DNA of 11,917 nucleotides from Bacillota bacterium (GCA_023386495.1 JAEWJS010000114.1:1-11917), one strand, 5' to 3'; positions 1 to 7,504 are shown, counted from the stretch's first letter. Program-made: numbers and translations. Notes: a model not told the origin generated them from the sequence alone.

Positions 1-83
1 TGTGACTGGAGTGAGTGGTGCGGCAGGTGCGGCTGGCGTCTATAGCGACCAGAACAACATACACGCCCCCTATCGTCGCACGC

Positions 84-131
84 AAAAGCTGCTCCCCGGC
101 ACGCATATCGCGCAGCCGTAAGGAGCAGCTT
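84..131 (-). terminator. Intrinsic terminator of the GH44 gene
   Basis: A perfect 10-bp inverted repeat (arms 86-95 and 122-131, AAGCTGCTCC/GGAGCAGCTT) lies about 50 nt past the GH44 stop codon. A further 4-bp pairing sits inside the loop (97-100 with 115-118). Read on the minus strand the stem runs into a short TTTT. On the plus strand a T-rich stretch follows, with TTTTT near 143-147, so it may also stop transcripts coming from the left. Confidence 0.75.
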
Positions 132-181
132 CATTTGATCTATTTTTACCCGCCACAGGTATGCTTGATTGCTGTCGTAAT

Positions 182-3100
182 CTACCGCTCTACGACAACC
201 AGCGTTGCGGATCGTGCAGGCAGCTTCAGGCTTGCCTTGCCTTCCGCATCCACGGAAGCCGTGCCCGCGTGAGCGAGGCGCGACTTGGCGCTGAACCGAT
301 ACAGATCGGCCTGCCCGCCGTCCGTACCCGTCGCCACGTTCGCCGTACGCGATACGGTGTCTTTGTTGAAGAGCAGCACGTACAGCTTGCCGTCCTCGCC
401 GTCGATCGCATAGGAACCGACCGCGTCGCCGTTGGAGCTGAGCGCGCGCACGCTAGTGCCTTCGATCGCGCTGCCGCTGCCGTCATAGTTCAAGTACAGC
501 TTGAACGCATCTTCCAGCGGAGAGCCCGCAGGCAGCGTGCCGAAGCGCGTAGCCAGATCGACGCCCTCGCGGCCGAAAATCGCCATCGCTTCCGCCTGTG
601 CCAGACCGGCGGTAATGCCGTTGCCGTTGCCGAAGTTGTACTCGGTGATCGCGAGCTTCACGCCAGGCAGATGCGCATCGATCATCTCTTTCATCCGCGG
701 AATGAGGCGAATCGGCTCCTGGATCCAGGACCGGTCGACGAAGTTCGGATCATAGAGCGCCTTCAGCGCTTGGAATCTCCGCTTCGCCGCATACGGTCCT
801 TCTTCGAAGCCCGGCACGACATCCTCTTGCGAATAGTAATGAATGTCTAGGTAATCGACCAAACGGACATCCGTGCGTGCCTCGTAATCCGCTACCTGCT
901 TCAGGTACCACTCGAGGAACGGCGTGTTGTCATGCGCCGCGCGGTCCGGTCCTTCCGCGCAATTGTCGGCGGAGGAGTAGAAGTACGCGCACCAGCCCCA
1001 AGAGGTCGGCCCGAATATTTGCGCGTCCGGATCCTTCGCCTTGATCGCCGCACCGTAACGCTCCGTGAACGACCAGATTTCGCCATACGTCGGCGCTTCC
1101 GGATGCACGTCGCGATGCGTGACATGCCAGATCTCCGGCTCGTTGTCGAGCGCATAATAGTTCACGCGGTCGCCCGTACGCTCGGCGATATGATCCATCC
1201 AGCGCGTCGCGAAGTCGACGCCGACCCGCTTCGACGTATCGGTCGGGTCATTGCCCGTCATCCACTCGCCGTTCGGGTGCACCCCGTTGCCCGCATCCGG
1301 CAGCTCGCCTGCGTAGCTTTGCTGCGGACCGTATTTGTCACGCGAGAAACCGTACGTAACCGTGCGATCTTTTGGCGTCCAGCCGATCGTCGGAATCGTC
1401 AGCAGCACGTTGCCGCCCTTGCCGTGGACCATGTCCATGAAGCGGTCCGACTCCGAGCCCGCCGGGAGCTGCTCCGGATTGTCGTTGTCATACGGATAAT
1501 TGATGAAGTACCAGTCGGACGCGCGGTTCGTCGTGTCCAGCTCCCAGTTATACCGGGTCGTGTTGTTGCCGCCCCAGCGCTGAACCGGGAACGCAAGCTG
1601 AGACTCAGTCGGATGCATGTCGTCATAGTTGATGCCGTAGATCTCCGGATTGATCGCTCTGCGGTCTGCAGTCGGATCGACCGCGATGTCGACGCTCGGC
1701 AGCTCGACCTCCGGCAGTTGGCCCGGGTGCAGGTTCCGCAGCAGCGCGATGTCATCGACATAGACCGCTGCTTGATTGTCCTCGGTGCCCGCTTGGAGGA
1801 CGAAGCCGTCGAATTCGCCGTCATGGAGCCCCATATCCGCAAAATTCACCACGACCTCCGTCCACTGTCCCGCCGGCAGTCCGCCCTCTGGGAAGTAACG
1901 GTTCAGATCGATCGTGCCTTGCGTGTTCTGCCCGTCGAAGGCATGCAGCAGCAATTGCTGACCGCCGCCCGGCGTGCCGTAGATCCAGAACGACAAGCCG
2001 TAATACTCGCCGATCGTCTCCTTCCGATCCTTCACGATCCAGACCCCGTCCCAGCCGTCCGGCTCGAACTTGATCGAGACATTGCCGCCGTGCGCTTGTT
2101 CCGCATTCGTGAAGTCCTTCTCATGCCAGCTCCAATTGCTGAAGCCCGGCTCGAGTCCCTCCGCATACACCGGCTCGGCTGCGAGTTCGGCGACCTGTAC
2201 GTAGGCCGTTGCCACCCCTGTCGCGTGCGTCGCAGTAATGCGGGCGATGCCCGTCGATACTGCTTCAAGCGTGCCGCCGTTCACGCGGACCACATCCGGC
2301 CGATCCGAAGCCCATGTCGAGTCGGCAGAGATATTGACCGTCTCGGCATTGCTCAGCAGCGCTTCCGCATCCAACCGCTGATTCTCGCCCGGCAGCATGA
2401 TCAGCTTCTCGGTCGTCATGCGGACTTCCAGCGTCGTGGGAGGCGCGACGTATTTCTTAATCAGCGCGATATCGTCCACGTAGACGGTCGCCTGATCGCC
2501 GCCGGTCGTGCCCGCAATCAGCAAACCGTCGAAGATGCGATCCGGAATGTCGAGGTCCGGCAGCATGATCGTCACCTCTGCCCATTCGCCGGCCGGTATG
2601 CCGTCAGGCAGAACCTCGCTCAGCGGCAGCTCGCGCACGGGCTGACCGCCCTGCAGGAAGGCAACCTTCAATGCTTGTCCGCCCGTCTCGCCGCCGTTGA
2701 CGTAGAAGCGAAGCTTCTCGTACTCCTTCAAGCTGACGAAGCGGTCTGCGTAGAAGTACAGCGCGCCGTCGCCGTCCGCCTCGAAGGCAATCGCATGCTC
2801 GCCGGAGCGGACCGTGTCCGATTCGTCCAAGCTATGCTGCGCCCAGCCGTAATCCGTGAACCCTTCGCCGACCGCGTCAGCATAGACATACACGCCGTCG
2901 ACCGGCTCGGTCGGAAGCGTATTGCCGCGTGCTTGAACCTCTACGGGAATGACCGCTTCCAGTCCGTTGTATTCGGCCTTGATGACAGCCGTGCCCTCGC
3001 TCACGCCCTGGACGAGACCTTGCGATACGGTTGCCACTCGTTCGTCGGAGGAGGACCAGACCGCGCCGTCCGTCAGCTGGGACAGGCTGCCGTCTGCATG

Positions 3101-3820
3101 CACGGCCGTCAGCACCGCCGGACGCATGCCGCCGGCCTTCACGACCAGCTGCGGCTGCGCGAACAGAATGCTCGTCACCGGCTGCTCGGATGGCTCTTCC
3201 CCGCCAGGCTCTTCGCCGCCGGGTTCCTCGCCTCCCGGCTCTTCGCCGGTCGATCCGCCCTCACGCGGTTCGAATGCCATGTCGTCGACGTATACGTTGC
3301 CTTGGCTGCCGGCGCCCCACAGCCAGATGCCGTCGATTATGTCGCTAACGCCCGCATTCGCGAGGTTCAACGTCACCTTGCCCCATTTGCCGGCAGGAAT
3401 GCCGCCATCCAGCAGGTCGCCCACCATGCGCTCCGCAGCCGGCTGGCCGCCGAGCGAGATGACGAGCTTCACGGCTTGTCCGCCCTCGTCGCCGCCGTGG
3501 ACCCAGAACGTCAGCGACTCGTAGTCGTCCGCGTTCATGATCCGATCCTTGTAGAGGTAGAGTGCCTTGTCATGGTCCGGCTTCAGCCGGATCGACCGGC
3601 TGCCGCCATGCACAGGCTCGCTTGCCGCCAGGTCCATGTCGGCCCAGCCATAATTCATCCAATCGCTCGACAGCCCGTCGTCGTATACGACCAGCTTCTC
3701 GATTGCGTCGCCATAGGCCCGCTGCTGCGAGACGTTGCCGAATAGCGACAACATCAGCGCCAGCGCCATTGCGATAGCCGTGACGGCACGCAATCGCAGT
3801 GTTCGTCTGCGAATCATCAT
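182..3820 (-). CDS. Secreted multimodular GH44 glycoside hydrolase (endoglucanase/xyloglucanase type)
   Basis: This 1212-residue exoenzyme very likely cleaves beta-1,4-glucan backbones; GH44 enzymes act on cellulose derivatives, xyloglucan and similar polymers by a retaining mechanism. Residues 1-39 form a signal peptide (Arg-rich start, hydrophobic 12-29). Three related beta-sandwich modules, probably carbohydrate-binding, lie at about 43-184, 311-453 and 551-694, each ending in VYVDD[MI]A. A GEEP-rich linker occupies 192-211. Two Big_2-like Ig modules lie at about 215-297 and 463-545. The GH44 catalytic domain runs from about 706 to the end, with acid/base E894 in LDNEPEIW and nucleophile E1060 in ITEYNFG, and a C-terminal beta domain from about 1125. 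The start is one of two adjacent ATGs; GAGGGA lies 6-7 nt upstream of the first. It forms its own transcription unit, with a terminator before and after. Exact substrate and the CBM family of the triplicated module are not determinable here. Confidence 0.95.
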   Translation of the reverse strand: MMIRRRTLRLRAVTAIAMALALMLSLFGNVSQQRAYGDAIEKLVVYDDGLSSDWMNYGWADMDLAASEPVHGGSRSIRLKPDHDKALYLYKDRIMNADDYESLTFWVHGGDEGGQAVKLVISLGGQPAAERMVGDLLDGGIPAGKWGKVTLNLANAGVSDIIDGIWLWGAGSQGNVYVDDMAFEPREGGSTGEEPGGEEPGGEEPGGEEPSEQPVTSILFAQPQLVVKAGGMRPAVLTAVHADGSLSQLTDGAVWSSSDERVATVSQGLVQGVSEGTAVIKAEYNGLEAVIPVEVQARGNTLPTEPVDGVYVYADAVGEGFTDYGWAQHSLDESDTVRSGEHAIAFEADGDGALYFYADRFVSLKEYEKLRFYVNGGETGGQALKVAFLQGGQPVRELPLSEVLPDGIPAGEWAEVTIMLPDLDIPDRIFDGLLIAGTTGGDQATVYVDDIALIKKYVAPPTTLEVRMTTEKLIMLPGENQRLDAEALLSNAETVNISADSTWASDRPDVVRVNGGTLEAVSTGIARITATHATGVATAYVQVAELAAEPVYAEGLEPGFSNWSWHEKDFTNAEQAHGGNVSIKFEPDGWDGVWIVKDRKETIGEYYGLSFWIYGTPGGGQQLLLHAFDGQNTQGTIDLNRYFPEGGLPAGQWTEVVVNFADMGLHDGEFDGFVLQAGTEDNQAAVYVDDIALLRNLHPGQLPEVELPSVDIAVDPTADRRAINPEIYGINYDDMHPTESQLAFPVQRWGGNNTTRYNWELDTTNRASDWYFINYPYDNDNPEQLPAGSESDRFMDMVHGKGGNVLLTIPTIGWTPKDRTVTYGFSRDKYGPQQSYAGELPDAGNGVHPNGEWMTGNDPTDTSKRVGVDFATRWMDHIAERTGDRVNYYALDNEPEIWHVTHRDVHPEAPTYGEIWSFTERYGAAIKAKDPDAQIFGPTSWGWCAYFYSSADNCAEGPDRAAHDNTPFLEWYLKQVADYEARTDVRLVDYLDIHYYSQEDVVPGFEEGPYAAKRRFQALKALYDPNFVDRSWIQEPIRLIPRMKEMIDAHLPGVKLAITEYNFGNGNGITAGLAQAEAMAIFGREGVDLATRFGTLPAGSPLEDAFKLYLNYDGSGSAIEGTSVRALSSNGDAVGSYAIDGEDGKLYVLLFNKDTVSRTANVATGTDGGQADLYRFSAKSRLAHAGTASVDAEGKASLKLPARSATLVVVER
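3188..3247 (-). repeat. 15-bp tandem repeat coding the GEEPG linker
   Basis: Four tandem 15-bp units encode four pentapeptides G-E-E-P-[G/S] at residues 192-211 of the GH44 protein. They form an acidic, flexible linker between the first beta-sandwich module and the first Ig-like module. The units differ mostly at third codon positions. In-frame 15-bp units of this kind can change copy number between strains without breaking the gene. Confidence 0.85.
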
Positions 3821-3853
3821 CTTCGTCCCTCATTTCGTCTTCGCGTAGTAGAG

Positions 3854-3890
3854 GCAAGAGCAGCCGATCGACCGCTCGGCCGACTCTTGC
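3854..3890 (-). promoter_or_regulatory. Leader hairpin upstream of the GH44 gene
   Basis: A two-part inverted repeat lies 34-70 nt before the GH44 start: outer arms GCAAGAG (3854-3860) and CTCTTGC (3884-3890), inner arms GCCGA (3863-3867) and TCGGC (3876-3880). No U tract follows in the direction of the gene, so it is not a standard terminator. A weak -10-like TACGAT lies just upstream (3897-3902 as its complement). If that is used, the mRNA would begin close to 3890 with this hairpin at its 5' end, an arrangement that often stabilises transcripts. The promoter assignment is weak because no good -35 is visible. Confidence 0.5.
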
Positions 3891-3926
3891 TTCCCTATCG
3901 TAAGCCCGTTCGACAGGACTCGACTA

Positions 3927-3953
3927 GTTACAGACTGTCACCGATTGTGTCAC
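3927..3953. promoter_or_regulatory. Candidate operator, copy 2 (upstream of GH44 gene)
   Basis: On the plus strand the site reads GTTACA (3927-3932), 3 nt, TGTCAC (3936-3941), 6 nt, TGTCAC (3948-3953). The same order and spacing of half-sites occurs at 7478-7504 in front of the response regulator gene, with 20 of 27 positions identical. The near edge lies 107 bp from the GH44 start, upstream of the leader hairpin. A CTAGTT repeat flanks it at both sides (3924-3929 and 3955-3960). It is a plausible binding site for the regulator encoded at 7588-8247, but this is inferred from motif sharing only. Confidence 0.5.
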
Positions 3954-3983
3954 GCTAGTTCTTCTGTACTCCCGTAGAATAGC

Positions 3984-4017
3984 AAAAAGCCGCAGGGCAG
4001 ATAATCGCCGCTGCGGC
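3984..4017 (-). terminator. Intrinsic terminator of the dockerin-like protein gene
   Basis: Arms GCCGCAG (3989-3995) and CTGCGGC (4011-4017) form a perfect 7-bp GC-rich stem with a 15-nt loop. On the minus strand it is followed directly by TTTTT (complement of 3984-3988). It sits 16 nt past the stop codon of the 4034-6982 gene and separates that gene from the GH44 gene. Confidence 0.9.
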
Positions 4018-4033
4018 ACGGGTATTGCAGCTA

Positions 4034-6982
4034 TTAGTCGGCTAATGCCGCTTCGATGGATTCGATTGCCTGCAGAGCCAATCGCGCATCGTCCGCGTCA
4101 ACGATGCCGTCACCGTTCATGTCCTTGTAAGGCGAGTCCCCCGCGAATAGCTTCACGATCTCCGCCAGCGTCGCAATGCCGTCCTCATTCGCATCGATGG
4201 CTAGGACGCCAGGCCCAACCACGAGACTGACATTAGCTGCGGCGGCGTAATGGAGGTCCGTCTCCTCGAAGCTCGCCGTCAGTTCCAGCGCGCCTGCCCC
4301 GACCTGTTCAATCGTATAGGAGGCTGTCCCCTCGAATAGCTCCAGCGCAATCGGGACTTGTCCGTTGATCGCGAGCAGGATGACCCCTGACGTGACAGGC
4401 TCCCCCTCGCTCGTCAATGAGGCTGTAACTGTCACGCTCTGGCCGTGGACCGCTGTCTGGTCAGACAGACTGACGGACAATTCCGTCGCATGCTTCACGA
4501 TCTCCGCTGCCGTGACGGCGATATCGACTGCGGCTGATACGACAGCGCTGTAGTTCTCGTCGCCGCCGTAGCTCGCTGTGACGGCGTGCGCGGAAGCGGA
4601 AGCGCTTAGTCCATCCGTCTCAATCGTCGCGATGCCTTCCGCATCGGTGACGCCCATTCCCAGCATGATCGCGCCATCGTTGAAAATAATCGTCGCACCC
4701 TCCAGCGCCGCGCCGTAAACCGTCAAGGCAGCTGTCAGCGATACGGTGTCGCCGTATGCGATATGGTCGGCTGAGGCCGACAAGGATAGAGCAGGAACGG
4801 CCTGCGTTACCGTCACGTTGATCGCCGATGACTCCACGGCCTTGTAATTCAAGCTGCCTGCGAATTCCGCCGTCAAGGCGTGCGAGCCTGCAGTGAGCGC
4901 GTTCGTCTCGAATCGCGCGATGCCGTCTGCGTCCGTCGTGTCCGTCCCGAGCGTAATCCCGCCGCTCTTGAAGATGACGGTCTTGCTGGGCAGTGCCGTT
5001 CCGTCGAACGCAAGCGCCGCTTCGAACGTGACGGTATTCCCGTATGTGATGGCCGAAGACGATGTTTGCAGCGCGATCAACGGCTCTGCCTGGTCAATCG
5101 TGATGCCGAGCTCTCTGCTGGATGTCAGATACCTCGCATCTCCTGCATAGACCGCGGTTATCGTATAGTAACCAGCATCCAGACTATCCGTCGTGAACGT
5201 CGCGGCTGCATGCTCGTCCAACTCCACGGTCTCAGACACGCCGGCGCCGTTCGTGAACATCACCGAACCTGTCGGAATCGCCTCGCCCCAATAGGAGACC
5301 GTTGACGTGAACGTGACGGACTCCCCGTAGGTTGCCGTCTCTTGCGAGGGTGTTAGAGAAGTATTCGTGAACCCTTTACCGACCGTCACAGTGCTCCCTG
5401 CCGAACTGCTGGCGGAGTAGCTCTCGTCGCCGCCGTATGAAGCAGTCCATTCCTGCGTACCGAGCTGCAATTCAGCAGTGGTCCATACAGCTATCCCATT
5501 ATTCAGCTCCACGGATTCGCTGCTATCAGCGCCATTCGTGAATGTAACCGAGCCTGTCGGCGATCCGCCGCCTTCCGGCGTGACTGCCGCAATCAGCGTG
5601 ACGGTATCGCCATACTTCGAATTCAGCGGCGTGACTGTCAGCACGGTCGAGCTGTTCGCGGGCTGGATCTCGATCGCTTGAACCGCCGAGCTCGCGGTTA
5701 AGTAGTCCGTATCGCCGGCATACTCGGCATCGATCTGATGCGTGCCGACATCCAGCCAGGCCGGCCCTTCCAGCGTCAACGACGCAATGCCCGCACCGTT
5801 CACATGCGCTGCCCCGAGGAGTGCCCCGTCCGCATGGAAGCCGACAGGTCCGGTCGGCACCTCGCCGTACTGGCTCTCGACCTTGGCGCTTAGCGTTATC
5901 GGCAGGCCGTAACGAACCGGGGCAGCGATGTCATCCAGCGTAACGGTCGTCTGCGCGGGAACGACGTTCACCGTGACCGGCTGCGAATCGCTGGGCTCAT
6001 ACTCCGCCGTCCCGCTGTAGGATGCCGTAAGCGTGTGCGACCCGGTGCCAAGCATAGCCGCGCTGATCTCGGCGTTCCCATCGGCAACCTCCGCAGTGCC
6101 GATCAAGCTGCCGTTGTCGTAGAAGGCGACGGTATCCGATGACGAGTCATGCGCAGGCGTAACGGTCGCCGTCAGCGTGACCGACTCGCCATGCTCCGCT
6201 TCGGTCGCGGCCGCATTCAGCCCGATGCTGGACGCCCACTTCGCTGCGGCAGCGCTCACGGTGACGGACGCATTCGATTCGCCGCCGCTGCCGTTGGCAG
6301 ACGTGACATAGAAGGCATGCGATTGCCCCTCCGTCAGATCGCCAATCGTATACGAGGTACTCGTCGTCGTATCAACAAGATTGCCATCCTTGTACACGCG
6401 GTAATGGTCGTGCATGGGTGACGGGTCGGCATTCCATGTCAGCTCTACGGCATCAGGTGCCGGTACGGCCGTGAGCCCTGTCGGCGGATTCGTATTGAAA
6501 TAACGAATTTCATTAATGCGAGCATAACCGTTCGTGAACAGACCCAGCTTCTGATAGTAGCCAGGCGTGATGGGATAGTATCGCGCGGTCGGCTCCGTAT
6601 CGACGGCGAACGAGCCGGAGCCGAGCTGGACCCAGTCCGTCGTAATGTCGTGTTTGACATCCGTGCTGAACGTTCCTGCTGCCGGAGCGCTGGACGCAAT
6701 CTGGAATCCAGTAATATAGGTGCTGCTCGGCAAAGTAACTCTGAACCAAGGATTCGGCAGATTCGCCTCCCAATAGGTCGCTGTATTGCCGTCATTCACG
6801 TACGCAGGCAAGTTCCCGCCTGCAGATCCGCTCGAAGTCACCGCCGTCCCCGAAGGCAGCGCCATGCCGAGCAGCGTCACGCCTGCTGCTTCTGCCGGTG
6901 CCGGCAGCCACGCTAACCCGATCGCAATGCACAGCCACGCCAGCCCCCATCTCCTCATCCTTGCTCGCAGCCACTTCTTCAT
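4034..6982 (-). CDS. Secreted Ig-repeat protein with discoidin-like, FN3 and dockerin-like modules
   Basis: This 982-residue exported protein has no recognisable catalytic domain; a role in binding or scaffolding at polysaccharide or cell surfaces is inferred. A signal peptide covers residues 1-32 (basic start, hydrophobic 12-27, AEA cleavage). An F5/8C (discoidin)-like galactose-binding module spans about 33-163. An FN3-like module spans about 165-243. Seven Ig-like modules of the Big_3_5 kind follow at about 252-341, 343-440, 444-535, 538-630, 633-727, 728-825 and 830-922, recognisable from repeated YG[DEN][ST]VT and [AS].Y.GD..Y motifs. The C-terminus (926-980) has two calcium-loop motifs, DANEDGIATLAE (930-941) and DMNGDGIVDADD (954-965), as in dockerins. 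No SLH domain or LPXTG signal is seen. AGGGGAG 10 nt upstream supports the ATG. It is monocistronic, with terminators on both sides. Confidence 0.85.
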   Translation of the reverse strand: MKKWLRARMRRWGLAWLCIAIGLAWLPAPAEAAGVTLLGMALPSGTAVTSSGSAGGNLPAYVNDGNTATYWEANLPNPWFRVTLPSSTYITGFQIASSAPAAGTFSTDVKHDITTDWVQLGSGSFAVDTEPTARYYPITPGYYQKLGLFTNGYARINEIRYFNTNPPTGLTAVPAPDAVELTWNADPSPMHDHYRVYKDGNLVDTTTSTSYTIGDLTEGQSHAFYVTSANGSGGESNASVTVSAAAAKWASSIGLNAAATEAEHGESVTLTATVTPAHDSSSDTVAFYDNGSLIGTAEVADGNAEISAAMLGTGSHTLTASYSGTAEYEPSDSQPVTVNVVPAQTTVTLDDIAAPVRYGLPITLSAKVESQYGEVPTGPVGFHADGALLGAAHVNGAGIASLTLEGPAWLDVGTHQIDAEYAGDTDYLTASSAVQAIEIQPANSSTVLTVTPLNSKYGDTVTLIAAVTPEGGGSPTGSVTFTNGADSSESVELNNGIAVWTTAELQLGTQEWTASYGGDESYSASSSAGSTVTVGKGFTNTSLTPSQETATYGESVTFTSTVSYWGEAIPTGSVMFTNGAGVSETVELDEHAAATFTTDSLDAGYYTITAVYAGDARYLTSSRELGITIDQAEPLIALQTSSSAITYGNTVTFEAALAFDGTALPSKTVIFKSGGITLGTDTTDADGIARFETNALTAGSHALTAEFAGSLNYKAVESSAINVTVTQAVPALSLSASADHIAYGDTVSLTAALTVYGAALEGATIIFNDGAIMLGMGVTDAEGIATIETDGLSASASAHAVTASYGGDENYSAVVSAAVDIAVTAAEIVKHATELSVSLSDQTAVHGQSVTVTASLTSEGEPVTSGVILLAINGQVPIALELFEGTASYTIEQVGAGALELTASFEETDLHYAAAANVSLVVGPGVLAIDANEDGIATLAEIVKLFAGDSPYKDMNGDGIVDADDARLALQAIESIEAALAD

Positions 6983-7016
6983 CTTAAGATTACTCCCCTG
7001 TCTATTCGAACGATTA

Positions 7017-7066
7017 CGACAAATTATACAGGATAATTAACAGTAAATGGTGGATTTTCGACAAAT
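7017..7066 (-). promoter_or_regulatory. Promoter region of the dockerin-like protein gene, with paired CGACAAAT sites
   Basis: On the minus strand a perfect TATAAT (complement of 7023-7028) lies about 40 nt before the start codon. No convincing -35 hexamer is found 16-18 nt upstream. The octamer CGACAAAT (plus strand) occurs at 7017-7024, overlapping the -10, and again at 7059-7066, exactly 42 bp away, about four helical turns. The distal copy is inside a 7-bp inverted repeat (7051-7057 with 7063-7069). A missing -35 and paired sites fit a regulated promoter; the regulator is unknown. Confidence 0.4.
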
Positions 7067-7084
7067 CCATTCAGAAAAAAAACT

Positions 7085-7124
7085 AAAAAAAACAATCCCA
7101 GACTCCATGAAGGAATCCGGGACT
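7085..7124 (-). terminator. Intrinsic terminator of the HPr-like gene
   Basis: Arms 7094-7106 and 7112-7124 pair over 13 positions (some as G-U in the minus-strand RNA) with a 5-nt loop. They are followed on the minus strand by eight T (complement of 7085-7092), with more T beyond. The structure begins 16 nt past the stop codon of the HPr-like gene. Confidence 0.93.
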
Positions 7125-7140
7125 GCCTGTCCATGCTCGG

Positions 7141-7383
7141 TTATTTAATTTCGGCTTGCAGGCCATGCTTGGCGAATACGTCTGCCAGCGCCGCCTTCGC
7201 TTCTGCCTCATCCGGGCCGTGTACGTCAAGCTTGTACGCTTGTCCGGTCACGAGCGTAACGCTCAGGCCGAGAATGCTCTTCACGTCGATCACGCGATCG
7301 TCCACGCGAAGGACAATGCTCGAGCTGAATTTCGTTGCGGTCTGGTTAATGTCGACAATGACTTTCGTATCGATTGCGCTCAT
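7141..7383 (-). CDS. HPr/Crh-like protein lacking the active-site histidine segment
   Basis: This 80-residue protein resembles HPr, the phosphocarrier of the sugar phosphotransferase system, but cannot be a normal carrier. From Q14 on it follows the fold: QTATKF matches HPr QTASKY, and VKSILGL (S36) matches the Ser46 region phosphorylated by HPr kinase. Counting back from that anchor, about ten residues are missing, including the GIHARPA active-site loop; D5 or a gap stands where His15 would be. Standard HPr is 85-88 residues. A regulatory role like that of Crh, which has Gln at this position, is possible but inferred. The start is the ATG at 7383, because GGAGGGA (7391-7397) lies 7 nt upstream; a TTG at 7401 is unlikely. 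It has its own sigma-A-like promoter and terminator and is divergent from the regulator gene. Confidence 0.85.
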   Translation of the reverse strand: MSAIDTKVIVDINQTATKFSSSIVLRVDDRVIDVKSILGLSVTLVTGQAYKLDVHGPDEAEAKAALADVFAKHGLQAEIK

Positions 7384-7417
7384 GGTATTGTCCCTCCACA
7401 ATAATCATTTCCTTCTC

Positions 7418-7446
7418 ATTATAAGCGTCATGTCCCCTTATGAAAA
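7418..7446 (-). promoter_or_regulatory. Sigma-A-type promoter of the HPr-like gene
   Basis: On the minus strand TTTTCA (complement of 7441-7446, four of six matches to TTGACA) and a perfect TATAAT (complement of 7418-7423) are separated by exactly 17 bp. The predicted transcript start is near 7411, giving a leader of about 28 nt that includes the GGAGGGA ribosome site. The shared operator candidate (7478-7504) lies 31 bp upstream of the -35. Confidence 0.7.
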
Positions 7447-7477
7447 GCCTTACATTTCAAATCGGCTACCTGCACTC

Positions 7478-7504
7478 GTGACAGGTTGTCACCTTTTTTG
7501 TCAT
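7478..7504. promoter_or_regulatory. Candidate operator, copy 1 (divergent region)
   Basis: A perfect inverted repeat GTGACA (7478-7483), 3 nt, TGTCAC (7487-7492) is followed by a T run and TGTCAT (7499-7504), 12 bp from the previous TGTCAC. It lies between the divergent HPr-like and response regulator genes, 83 bp before the regulator start, and could act on both. The same half-site order and spacing recurs upstream of the GH44 gene. An autoregulatory site for the adjacent NarL-type regulator is the natural reading, but the binding protein is inferred. Confidence 0.55.

Noticed and set aside
1..40. Left-edge G-rich stretch resembling the right-end repeat array
   Set aside because: It shares GGTGCGGC and similar short words with 11519-11553, but the composition is simple and the match is too short to call the same repeat family.
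932..3745. A 937-codon open frame on the plus strand opposite the GH44 gene, and a shorter one at 161-850
   Set aside because: They are mirror frames of a GC-rich gene with strong third-position bias. Their translations are Arg/Val-rich with no domain, and they lack a ribosome site.
7005..7018. A cre-like catabolite repression site in the dockerin-like gene leader
   Set aside because: The central CG and some flanking bases fit, but about four consensus positions are wrong. It is too weak to call without a matrix score.
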